64,000 nucleotides of DNA from NCBI GenBank assembly GCA_016714535.1, contig JADKDR010000012.1, positions 124,001 through 188,000 on the forward strand, in the 5' to 3' direction. This document shows, piece by piece, positions 55,316 through 64,000 of the stretch. Source of the stretch: Bacteroidota bacterium (GTDB lineage Bacteria; Bacteroidota; Bacteroidia; AKYH767-A; OLB10). The notes under the pieces are model-generated. The model ran no database searches. It saw only the letters and a program-made list of their open reading frames with translations, and was not told the origin of the DNA. Made by a program: the position numbers and the translations under genes. Position 1 is the stretch's first letter, and every line of letters starts with the position of its first letter.

Positions 55316-56399
55316 ATGAAAAATAATTATTGTGTAATTATGGCCGGTGGTGTTGGAAGCCGATTTTGGCCTATGAGTCGCAATGCCAAGCCTAAACAAT
55401 TTCTTGATATTTTTAGGCAATGGCAAATCGCTCTTGCAACAAACCTATGATCGCTTTACAAAAATATGCCCACCTGAAAATATAATTGTAGTAACCAACG
55501 AATCGTATATCAAGCAAGTCATAAAACAACTGCCACAGCTGCCCAAAGCAAATGTACTGAGCGAGCCACATCGTAAAAATACGGCTCCTTGTATAACCTA
55601 TGCTACATTTAAAATTATGGCAAAAAATGCCGATGCCCGTATTATAGTAGCACCCAGTGATCATGTTATAGAAAACGAAATAGGGTTTCATTCAGTACTT
55701 AATCAGGGACTCGCTTTTTGCGAAAAAAACGATGTGCTTCTAACCATTGGCATACAACCCGGTCGGCCCGATACAGGTTATGGATATATTCAGTTTGTTC
55801 CAAACACCGATAAGGAAAATACAATTTATAAAGTCAAAACATTTACAGAAAAACCTGATCTTGAAATGGCAAAATTCTTTTTGCAATCAGGCGAGTTTTT
55901 TTGGAATGCAGGCATCTTTATTTGGAATGCCAAGGCAATTGCAGCCGCGCTAGCGCATTACCTGCCTGATGTGTATGACTTGTTTGCCGCGGGAAAAGGT
56001 AAGTACAATACCAGAGCAGAAAAGGAATTTGTAAAAAAAGTATATGCGCTAAGTCCAAACATTAGCATTGACTATGGCGTAATGGAAAAAGCCAAAAACG
56101 TTTACACTTTAGGTGCAGATATTGGCTGGAGCGACCTGGGCACCTATGGTTCGCTGTACGAGCATATTAAACATGACCAAAAACAAAATGCCATTGTTGG
56201 CTCCAATGTGATGGTTTATGACACCGAAGGTTGTATGATTCAGGTACCGAAGAATAAACTGGTTGTAGTACAGGGTCTTAAAGATTTTATAGTAATCGAA
56301 TCAGATGACGTACTGCTCATTTGCCATAAGAAAGACGAGCAACAGATAAAGCAATTTGTGAATGATGTAAAGATTCAGAAGGGTGATGAATTTATTTAG
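55316..56399 (+). pseudogene. manC: Mannose-1-phosphate guanylyltransferase, early frameshift
   Basis: From the ATG at 55316 the N-terminus reads MKNNYCVIMAGGVGSRFWPM and SRNAKPKQFLDI, the nucleotide-binding loop of GDP-mannose pyrophosphorylases, then shifts frame at T5 (about 55409-55413). With four T's it continues LGNGKSLLQQTYDRF in the main frame (opening at 55383) to the end (FVNDVKIQKGDEFI), 361 codons. Also visible: VAPSDHVI, GYGYIQF, EKPDLEMA and the DIGWSDLGTYGSLYE loop. It makes GDP-mannose from mannose-1-phosphate and GTP for glycan synthesis. The remaining frame lacks its GTP loop. A sequencing error is quite possible. Confidence 0.82.
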
Positions 56400-56544
56400 A
56401 ACTCCTGATCGGCATCAAATTAGTTTCTGGGCATAAATGCATTTGCTTACAAAGTTGAATAACACATGAACCCAATAGAAAAATAAATAATTCGGCATAC
56501 TGCTTGATAAATTCTTTATTCGAAAAAATTTAAAACCAAAAAAT

Positions 56545-56961
56545 ATGAAATCATTAAACTTAACTGCATTCCTAATTTTATTTTTTGCAGCAATGGCAGT
56601 AGCGCAAACAGCAGCTACCGAAGAAGATTATAACTACATGATAAAAGGTTACAACCTTGGTGTAAAAAGTGGCATGGGCTTAAAAGAAGGTTATAGTGTC
56701 ATAGAATCCAAAGAGTTTGACGAAAGCCATTTTCATTTTACCTATATATCACTTGGGCGCAAGGTAGGCGACAAAGTGGAGCACGTAGGATATATTTTAA
56801 AAATGAATGATAACGAAAGTAAGAATGAATATTTCTTTGGGTTGCCACATAACAATGCGCCCTTGCTTGAACGTAGCTTTTTAAATATACGCACATTGAG
56901 TGCCAATGCGCTTGCCGCTTTCTTAAAAACTTACATCAGACTCGATCAGGGAATTAAGTAA
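56545..56961 (+). CDS. Small exported protein of unknown function
   Basis: 138 residues with a clear signal peptide (MKSLNLTAFLILFFAAMAVAQ). The mature part contains a repeated YNxxxKGYNLGVKSGMGLKEGY-like start and several short strands. I recognise no family. It is convergent with the methyltransferase gene, only 2 bases apart. It may be periplasmic or secreted; there is no sorting domain or lipobox. Confidence 0.7.
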   Translation: MKSLNLTAFLILFFAAMAVAQTAATEEDYNYMIKGYNLGVKSGMGLKEGYSVIESKEFDESHFHFTYISLGRKVGDKVEHVGYILKMNDNESKNEYFFGLPHNNAPLLERSFLNIRTLSANALAAFLKTYIRLDQGIK

Positions 56962-56963
56962 GG

Positions 56964-57815
56964 TTATTTGATAACCACCCAGTAAGACCCACCATGTTGT
57001 TCCACATTGTGTAGCTTGGGATTATTCCATATAGGTGCGGTGATGGCGTGCAATTCCTTATCTGTATAAACAAAGTAATTAGGCATAATCGTATGGTATC
57101 GTTCTGGATTTGCCATTAAGAAAAAAGCCAGTCCATACTGTTCGTTATAGGCGCGGTTACACATATCCTGAGGATAGTCAAATGGTAGATATACATCGTG
57201 CACTTGTACCAACACTCCCTTGGGAAGTAAAGGAAGCACTTCCATAAAAAACACCATTGCATCAGAATTTGGTAATATGCGATGCGAGTTATCAATAAAC
57301 AAAATATCATTAGGTTTCAAAGCAAATAGAAAATCAAAATTGCTTTTCTCAAAAGGTTCGCGAATTATCTTGTTGCTTAATGCATCAATCTCAGCTCGCG
57401 GATAGGGATCCATGGAAATTATTTTGGTGCTTAGCCCTTGCTTTTTTATGGCATGATAAGCCACCTTGGTACTATTACCGGAGCCCACTTCGACATACGT
57501 GGCTGGTTTATATTCCGATAGAATGGTGTAAAGCATTACAATATCAAGACCCGGCAAAAAGTTGTTATTATAAACGGGCAACTGAGCATTTTGCTCTTCA
57601 CTCATTTTATTAAGTGAATGAAACACATCGAAGTACTTCAAACTTGCCTGCAACAGTCGTGCATATTCATTCCTGTTTCTATTAATCAGCTCATTCAATA
57701 GCCGGTGGGGAGCTGTTGATTCAGTATAACGCGGCCCGAAATCAACTTTATACTCCAAAAAAATATTCTGGAAACGCGGAGAAATAAAACGGTACAAGGA
57801 CTTAATAAAACTCAT
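56964..57815 (-). CDS. Class I SAM-dependent methyltransferase-like protein
   Basis: 283 residues. ATYVEVGSGNSTKVAYHAIK is motif I of a Rossmann methyltransferase (SAM-binding Gly-rich loop), followed by IISMDPYPRAEID (acidic residue for the ribose) and ILFIDNSHR, with LVQVHDVYLPFDYP resembling Methyltransf_24/cephalosporin hydroxylase-like enzymes of glycan clusters. The acceptor is unknown; an O-methyltransferase for surface sugars is one option. It is a single minus-strand gene. Confidence 0.82.
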   Translation of the reverse strand: MSFIKSLYRFISPRFQNIFLEYKVDFGPRYTESTAPHRLLNELINRNRNEYARLLQASLKYFDVFHSLNKMSEEQNAQLPVYNNNFLPGLDIVMLYTILSEYKPATYVEVGSGNSTKVAYHAIKKQGLSTKIISMDPYPRAEIDALSNKIIREPFEKSNFDFLFALKPNDILFIDNSHRILPNSDAMVFFMEVLPLLPKGVLVQVHDVYLPFDYPQDMCNRAYNEQYGLAFFLMANPERYHTIMPNYFVYTDKELHAITAPIWNNPKLHNVEQHGGSYWVVIK

Positions 57816-57944
57816 CGTTAAAGGTGCTTTTATGAACGCGCAATATTAGCCTTTTTATTGAAGGCGAATTACATGGTTGTAGCGTTTATTTTACCTTTCG
57901 GCTTAAAATTCTTTACTAAATTCGGCCTTTAAATTCAATTCCAA

Positions 57945-60900
57945 ATGAACTATTTTTTCAAAGTTATTTTTATTGTCCTAGCGTACTTGGGTTGCTCCTT
58001 TGCGCTTTATGCGCAAAGCGGTGATACAACCGTAGTGCAAACACTCAGGTTCGATAGTACAATGCGGTCAGGTGTTTTTAACTTTCCTAATGATAGCACC
58101 AAGACCTATGAGAAAATACTCATGTTGTATAGCATGCGTTGTAAAAACGGGCAAATAAGCACAGGGCAAAATCCAAACCTTGGTTGTGGCGAGTGGGACT
58201 ATAACTGTTATACCTATGTTATTGACAGCACACAAACTGATTCGCTGCGCAGTACTGCTAAATCACACATCGTCAATAATTTTAATGGGCCTGTTTATTA
58301 CTATACCAATCAACCGGTTTATCAATACACCGTTTCATACCAAACGCAGGTTAATTACTTGTCCATTATATCTCAGGATTCTGCAATTATAGGCAACGGT
58401 AATATGGGAGTACACTACCCTTTCGATTCATCAGCTAATGCAAAAACACAATTTCTGTATACAGCGGCAGACCTTACAGCAGCAGGATTGTTTGCCAATA
58501 TGGATATAACCGGCCTTCGTCTTGATGTTGCACTTGCAGGCAGTAGTTTTAACCACCTTCGCATACGCATGAAACACACATCAGCTAGCAACTTAAGTTC
58601 AGCCTTGCCTGACTTGGGTGGATATCAAACCGTATACTACTTTAACAATACCATTGCAGGTGCCGGTTGGAAGCAGTTCAACTTCAACAATAATTTTAAT
58701 TGGGATGGAATTTCTAATGTATTAGTAGAGTTTAGTTATTCAAATTATAACACCGGTTCCGAAAATACCGTAAACAGTACCGCATCATCGTATATCAGTA
58801 CCGTTACAAGCAACCGCACCGATAAGCACCTAACTTGTGGCAATAACCTGAGCCTGATAAATCCGGGCAATGGATTTGCAAATTCTATTTCGAATGAAAT
58901 TACCATTGCCTTTTGGAGCAAAGGTGACAGCACAAAAATCCCATCAAACAACACCACCATTGCCGAGGCGGTAGGCCAAAATAATGAGCGACAAATAAAC
59001 ATACATATGCCATGGAGCGATGCAAATATCTACTGGGATTGCGGTAATGATGGCAGTGGCTATGATAGAATTAACAAGGCCACCACGCCTCAGGAAAGAA
59101 GCGGGCAATGGAATTTTTGGGCCTTTACCAAGAATGCGCTAACCGGTGAAATGAAAATTTTTCTTAATGGTAAACAATGGGCTGTGGGTACAGGCAAATC
59201 GAAAAGCATTGATATAAAATCAATGGCCATTGGAAGCGATTTCGGTCATAGCATTTTTTACTACGGTGGCATGGATGAATTCAGCATCTGGAATAAAGCA
59301 CTCGATTCAGTAGCACTCAATCAGATTATGTACAAGGATATTGATAATACACATCTCAATTACAGTAACCTACTGCTTTACTATCAACTTAACGAAGATG
59401 CAGGAAATACCGTAGTTGATGCCTCTCCCTTGGGCAATCATGGAAATATATTTAACCCCGACTACCGCATAATAAAGGGTGCTGATTTATTCCGTAATTT
59501 TAGTGAGAGCAGCAACCTGGCAAATTGCACCTTTTTACAGGGAACGTATACTACCTCTGTTGTAAACAATTTAGTAACCGACTCGGTGCAGTTAATACCA
59601 AACAGTATAATCAGTTATACAACCACTAATGGCAACCTTGTAATTGTAGATACTACCTATTCGTGGCTACAGGGCTATTATTATATTTATAATGACACCA
59701 GTGCAATTATAGACTCAATGTATGTTTCAGGAAATGACTCCATTGTAATTGGCACGCTTACCTATTATCAAAAACGACCTATGCGCGTGGAACTAATTAA
59801 TTTTATTACTCCCTATGGTCTCAATCTTAACCTGAATGGGCTGGTGGGAAAAACATGGGTATTTGATGTAACAGATTTTGCTCCAATATTAAAAGGACCA
59901 CGCTTCCTTGCTATGGAAGATGGCAAATATCAGGAAGACAACGATATCACTTTTGTATATTATGAAGGCACACCTCCACGCGATGTAAAAGCAATGCAAC
60001 AGATATGGCCAAGTGGCTCATGGGTTTCTCCATCGTATACTGATATAGTTAACAACACGTTTTTTGAACCACGCGATATTGTGTTAGACAATACAGCAAG
60101 TTTTTTTAAAGTAAGAAGTGCCATAAGCGGGCATGGTCAACAAGGCGAATTTGTGGCACGCAATCATATCATCAGCCTTGATAGTACCATCAACTTTACC
60201 CGCTCGGTTTGGACTGAGTGTAGTACCAACCCCATTTACCCGCAAGGTGGCACTTGGATATACGATCGTGCAGGGTGGTGCCCCGGTGCTGCTGCTGTAA
60301 CCAAGGAATATGACCTTACTCCTTCGGTACAGGCTGGCGATACCATTACGCTTGATTACAGTTTACCTCCTCTTGGCAACCCCGGGCAATCAAACTATCG
60401 TGTCAATAATCAATTAGTAACCTATGGTGCAGCAAACTTTAATCTGGATGCATCCATCGATTTTGTAAAAGCTCCTACCACACGCACCGAGTATCAACGC
60501 ATAAATCCGCTGTGCGCAAATCCAGTTGTAGTCTTAAAAAACACAGGAGTTACATCACTTACCAGTGCTACCATAACCTATGGCAGAGTGGGAGGCATTA
60601 CGAGTACGTACTCATGGCAGGGCAACCTCGCTTTTTTAGATACGCAGGAAGTAACATTGCCTATTCCCGATTGGGCATCTTCGCCCTCCGACAAATTTAT
60701 TGCCTATGTAAGCTTGCCTAACGGCAATGCCGATATGTATGCCAATAACGATACATCTTACAGCACTTTCACTGTTCCGGTGCAATTGCCTTCGTATATC
60801 TATTTTGAATTAAAAACCAATAACCTGCCGGGACAAAACAATTATACCCTGAAAGATGATGCAGGAAATATTTTAATATCACGCAGTGGCCTTTCGGCCA

Positions 60901-61396
60901 ATACGGTTTATCGCGATACGGTAAATCTTGTTAACGGCTGCTATATACTACGCCTAAAAGATAATGCAGGCGATGGCCTCTCTTTTTGGAATAATCCCAA
61001 TCAGGGTTCCGGATATATCAGAGTAAGAAGTGCTGTCAATAATGCTTTAATACGCTCTTTCACAAGCGACTTTGGCGATAATATTTATTTTCAATTTACG
61101 GCAGGCTTCTTGTTGCCTGTTGCAGAAACTGCATCAGAAGGCATTAGCGATATGACCATATTTCCAAATCCCGGAGCGGATTTGATTATGGCAAATATAA
61201 CTGCAAGCCAAGGACAAGTGATGCATTTGTATATTTCTGATTTGCATGGAAAGATGGTATATACTGATACGTACCTTCAAAATCAGGAGCAGGAAAAATT
61301 GAATTGGATGTAAGTAAATTGCCGCAAGGTGTTTACCAGGTTAGCGTACTTGGCAATGGTACTAAAATATGCCGCAAACTTGTATTGATTAAGTAA
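57945..61396 (+). pseudogene. LamG and PNGase F-like T9SS protein, frameshift near its end
   Basis: 1150 residues if joined. Signal peptide (ending LYAQ), then an N-terminal domain with LGCGEWDYNC (80-88) as in PNGase F relatives, a LamG lectin-like insert at roughly 285-475 (EITIAFWSKGD, GQWNFWAFTKN, GMDEFSIWNKAL), and a C-terminal PNGase F-like half (ISGHGQQGEFVARNHII; YDRAGWCPGAAAVTKEYDL, about 724-785). The type A sorting domain starts near MTIFPNPGADLIM and runs out of frame at about 61300 (A5, one A short); the other frame gives ELDVSKLPQGVYQVSVLGNG and ends KLVLIK at 61396. Glycoamidase activity is an inference from similarity. Loss of the last ~30 residues would block T9SS export. Confidence 0.8.
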
Positions 61397-61400
61397 GCAA

Positions 61401-61976
61401 TTACTTACGATAAAAGTTCATTTCGTCAATGTAATTATAAACACTTTCGGGAAGCATATATCGAACATCCTTGCGCGCCTTTATTTGTTCGCGAATAAAA
61501 CTCGAGCTCAATTCTATGATAGGTGCGCTGGTGTAAATTACATTTTTGTGCTGCTCGTAAGTGCGCGTGGTGGCAGTAGTGCGGGGATAAACATAGATGC
61601 GATAATTGTCAAGAATTTGCTCATAATTTTTCCACTTATGTATGGTTTCGATATTATCGGCACCCATAATCAAAGCAAATTGCTTGTCGCGAAATCGTTC
61701 TTGCAAATACGTTAGTGTATGAATGGTAAAAGATGGTTTAGGCAAAGAAAATTCAATATCCGATGCTTTAATTTTATTATAGTCTCCTATGGCAGTGCGC
61801 ACCAATTGCAGGCGATGATAATCCTGCAAGAGCGTCCCAATGGGCTTTAGCGGATTGTGAGGACTAACAACCATCCATACTTCGCTCATGCCTGCAAATT
61901 CACACATATATTGGGCAATAATCATATGACCGTTGTGCACAGGATTAAACGAACCAAAAAACAATCCAATTTCCAT
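61401..61976 (-). CDS. nadD: Nicotinate-nucleotide adenylyltransferase
   Basis: 191 residues from the ATG at 61976 (MEIGLFFGSFNPVHNGHM); a GTG one codon earlier overlaps the gmk stop. GSFNPVHNGH at 8-17 is the nucleotidyltransferase HxGH signature, and ELSSSFIREQIKARKDVRYMLPESV the family's C-terminal motif. It adenylates nicotinate mononucleotide in NAD synthesis. It lies 2-3 bases after gmk in the same direction, an arrangement common in Bacteroidota. Confidence 0.95.
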   Translation of the reverse strand: MEIGLFFGSFNPVHNGHMIIAQYMCEFAGMSEVWMVVSPHNPLKPIGTLLQDYHRLQLVRTAIGDYNKIKASDIEFSLPKPSFTIHTLTYLQERFRDKQFALIMGADNIETIHKWKNYEQILDNYRIYVYPRTTATTRTYEQHKNVIYTSAPIIELSSSFIREQIKARKDVRYMLPESVYNYIDEMNFYRK

Positions 61977-61978
61977 CA

Positions 61979-62539
61979 CTATTCGTTTAAAAATTTTGTT
62001 ACCAGTTGACCGGACATTTCGCAGGCTAAATCAAAATCATTGTTAATAATAACCCGGTCAAAATATTTCTCATAGGTCATTTCCAATTCAGCTTTGGCTA
62101 CACGCTTGCGCAGGCTTTCGTCCGTTTCGGTGCCACGCTTTACCAGCCGCTTGTGCAACTCGGTTATGGATGGCGGCCTTACAAATACAGCCAGACATTT
62201 ATCACCAAAGCTCTCTTTAATATGCAATCCTCCTTCAACATCTACATCAAACACAGTAACCCTGCCCGCTTTGTTTATGCGCTCAATTTCCGACTTTAAT
62301 GTTCCATAGAAACCATTGGCATAAACTTCTTCCCATTCAATAAATTCATTGTTAGAAATTTTGGCCTTAAACTCTTCTATAGAAATAAAATAATAATCAA
62401 CACCATGTTTCTCAAACTCACGCATCGGGCGAGTTGTGGCCGACACCGAAAAGGCAAGCTGACTGTTGGTAGCCAATAAAAAATTCTTGATACTGGTTTT
62501 ACCACTACCCGAAGGCCCACAAAAAACGATAAGTTTCAT
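61979..62539 (-). CDS. gmk: Guanylate kinase
   Basis: 186 residues from the ATG at 62539 (MKLIVFCGPSGSGKTS); the frame extends 13 codons upstream. The P-loop GPSGSGKT is at 8-15, and ATTRPMREFEKHGVDYYFIS carries GMP-binding residues. FVRPPSITELHKRLVKRGTE is the lid. It phosphorylates GMP to GDP. First gene of a gmk-nadD pair. Confidence 0.96.
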   Translation of the reverse strand: MKLIVFCGPSGSGKTSIKNFLLATNSQLAFSVSATTRPMREFEKHGVDYYFISIEEFKAKISNNEFIEWEEVYANGFYGTLKSEIERINKAGRVTVFDVDVEGGLHIKESFGDKCLAVFVRPPSITELHKRLVKRGTETDESLRKRVAKAELEMTYEKYFDRVIINNDFDLACEMSGQLVTKFLNE

Positions 62540-62658
62540 GCGGTGAAAATACAAAAGGAAACCAAAAGATTTTCGCAACCGGTATTAAAAGATTAGGCTA
62601 TGAGACTGTTTAATTGCTATTCAACAAGGATTAATTTCTAAAGTCACAAAAAAATAAA

Positions 62659-62666
62659 TACGTTTG
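62659..62666 (+). promoter_or_regulatory. -7 box for the SDR gene
   Basis: TACGTTTG (TAnnTTTG) lies 28 bases before the ATG at 62695. Confidence 0.35.
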
Positions 62667-62694
62667 TGCACATCCATTCACTATAAAGCATTTT

Positions 62695-63651
62695 ATGACA
62701 GACACTATTCTTGTATTAGGTTCATCGGGTCAGATTGGAACCGATCTTGTTCATACCCTGCGCATGCAGCTTGGTAATGACCGCGTAATTGCAGCCGACT
62801 TAAAGGCGCAACCCATTTTGCTTGGCGATACCGGCCCGTTCGAATTTGTTGATGTGTTAGATGACAAAAAAGTTTTTGAAATAATAAAAAAACATAAAGT
62901 TACCCATGTCTATTTGCTGGCAGCATTGCTATCTGCAACTGCCGAACAAAAAATAAAATCGGCATGGCGACTGAATATGGAAGGTTTGTTCAACCTGCTT
63001 GAAATAGCACGTGAGCATACCTACCTCAAAATATTTTGGCCAAGCAGTATTGCCGTATTTGGGCCCACCACACCCAAAGTGCACACACCACAATATACGG
63101 TAATGGAGCCTAGCACGGTATATGGCATAAGCAAACTGGCAGGCGAGCGTTGGTGCGAATATTATTTCAATAAATTTAAAGTGGATGTGCGTAGCATTCG
63201 ATACCCGGGATTAATTAGCTATAAAAGTGATCCGGGAGGCGGCACTACCGACTATGCAGTGGCTATCTATCACGAAGCGCTTAAACATAAAAAGTATAAT
63301 TGCTACCTGCGCGACAATACGCGCATGCCTATGATGTATATGCCCGATGCCATACGTGCCACCATACACCTTATGCATGCCGTTGCTGATAAAATAAAAA
63401 TACGATCCTCGTATAACTTAAGTGCAATAGATTTTACTCCGGCAGAAATTGCAGCTACTATCAGGCATCATATTCCCGATTTTACAATGACAAACGAGCC
63501 TGACTATCGTCAGGCCATTGCCGATAGCTGGCCACAAAGTATTGACGATGCAGAAGCACGCTCGCATTGGGGCTGGAAGCATGAATATGATCTGGATAAA
63601 ATGACGGCAGATATGATGAGCAACCTCAGGCAGCAATTAAAAGTAAGTTGA
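62695..63651 (+). CDS. L-threonine 3-dehydrogenase-like SDR
   Basis: 318 residues, an extended SDR. GSSGQIG (residues 9-15) is the NAD loop and Tyr143/Lys147 in YGISK the catalytic pair. SIRYPGLISYKSDPGGGTTDYAVAIYH and RDNTRMPMMYMPDAIRATI are hallmarks of the SDR-type L-threonine dehydrogenase (epimerase-like TDH) of Bacteroidota, which oxidises threonine to 2-amino-3-ketobutyrate. The companion glycine C-acetyltransferase (kbl) is not visible in the window. Confidence 0.88.
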   Translation: MTDTILVLGSSGQIGTDLVHTLRMQLGNDRVIAADLKAQPILLGDTGPFEFVDVLDDKKVFEIIKKHKVTHVYLLAALLSATAEQKIKSAWRLNMEGLFNLLEIAREHTYLKIFWPSSIAVFGPTTPKVHTPQYTVMEPSTVYGISKLAGERWCEYYFNKFKVDVRSIRYPGLISYKSDPGGGTTDYAVAIYHEALKHKKYNCYLRDNTRMPMMYMPDAIRATIHLMHAVADKIKIRSSYNLSAIDFTPAEIAATIRHHIPDFTMTNEPDYRQAIADSWPQSIDDAEARSHWGWKHEYDLDKMTADMMSNLRQQLKVS

Positions 63652-63740
63652 TGCACTTATCTTTATTCACTTACAACAATTAACAGAAAAAGGCATTTCA
63701 AAATCAATCGTATCTTAGCAATCAATACACAAATAAGCAA

Positions 63741-64000
63741 TTGGGACTCTTCTCTAACATATTCGGCAAAAAGGAAATAGTACCTGTTACAGATTTTTCA
63801 TCTATTAAAACCGATATACACTCGCACCTCATACCTGGCATAGATGATGGAGCCAAAACGATGGACGATTCCATTGAACTGATACGTGCGCAATATGCTC
63901 TTGGCATACGAAATTTTATTACCACGCCTCATATTATGAGCGACTTTTTTAAAAATACTCCCGAAATAATTATTGGCGGACTGAATGAATTGCGCTTAGT
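63741..64000 (+). CDS. CpsB/YwqE-type tyrosine-protein phosphatase (3' end cut by window edge)
   Basis: Only the first ~86 codons are in the window. A TTG at 63741 is the best start (LGLFSNIFGKKEIVPV). TDIHSHLIPGIDDGAKTMDD contains the PHP-type metal-binding His pair and Asp of the YwqE/CpsB/CapC family, followed by ITTPHIMSDFF, another metal-ligand motif. These Mn-dependent enzymes dephosphorylate tyrosine kinases that control exopolysaccharide export. There is no ATG in frame nearby, so the start codon is less certain than the identity. Confidence 0.82.
   Translation, partial: MGLFSNIFGKKEIVPVTDFSSIKTDIHSHLIPGIDDGAKTMDDSIELIRAQYALGIRNFITTPHIMSDFFKNTPEIIIGGLNELRL

Overview
The window reads as an AT-rich Bacteroidota chromosome, most likely from a Chitinophagales/Sphingobacteriales-type lineage. 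The evidence is several secreted proteins with type IX secretion (T9SS) C-terminal sorting domains, a PorP/SprF gene beside an OmpA-type gene, Bacteroidota-restricted small families (DUF4293, DUF2480, DUF3276/PUR-alpha-like, DUF4197) and repeated matches to the Bacteroidota -7 promoter box TAnnTTTG. I see no rRNA, tRNA, CRISPR array, transposase or prophage.

Layout. 1-5.5 kb (minus strand): a surface-polysaccharide operon with three sulfotransferases, an O-antigen polymerase/ligase-like membrane protein and a GT4 glycosyltransferase; three of these five genes are broken. 5.6-8.4 kb: 2-oxoglutarate dehydrogenase E1. 8.5-12.9 kb: an intact 1460-residue T9SS cargo made of about 28 propeller-like repeats. 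13.1-14.7 kb: acpP-fabF. 14.8-22.8 kb: an FG-GAP/VCBS T9SS protein, a three-gene run (lipoprotein, cytochrome/YVTN lipoprotein, GT-C membrane protein) and an M3 peptidase. 23-25.6 kb: thioesterase, acyltransferase, pgk. 25.7-31.8 kb (minus): an SGNH hydrolase with PKD domain and a CHU_C protein - PorP/SprF - OmpA/TPR operon. 32-39.3 kb: small housekeeping or unknown genes, a repeat-rich gap, a response regulator, a flavin reductase, and rfbA with a sugar-nucleotide SDR. 40.2-51.9 kb: an accessory surface-protein island with one giant T9SS protein of about 2,630 codons broken into many frames, then two paralogous T9SS proteins flanked by a ~750-bp direct repeat. 52-64 kb: tatC, a flippase-like membrane protein, an aminotransferase, manC, a methyltransferase, a LamG/PNGase-F-like T9SS protein, nadD-gmk, an L-threonine dehydrogenase-like SDR and the start of a YwqE/CpsB-type tyrosine phosphatase.

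Two themes tie the accessory parts together. One is the cell surface: polysaccharide synthesis (sulfotransferases, polymerase, GT4, rfbA, SDR, manC, YwqE) and T9SS cargo with outer-membrane partners. The other is gene breakage: at least 16 single-base indels or nonsense codons, mostly in short homopolymers, in ten genes. They cluster in the sulfotransferase operon and the 40-51 kb island, while the roughly 20 kb from 5.6 to 25.6 kb has none. In each frameshifted gene, restoring the inferred bases gives a total length divisible by three. Whether this is assembly error, real decay or phase variation cannot be settled from the sequence. The most interesting regulatory structure is the duplicated cassette at 49.2-51.9 kb, whose non-coding part (promoter box plus a 31-codon leader ORF) is more conserved between copies than the adjoining coding sequence.
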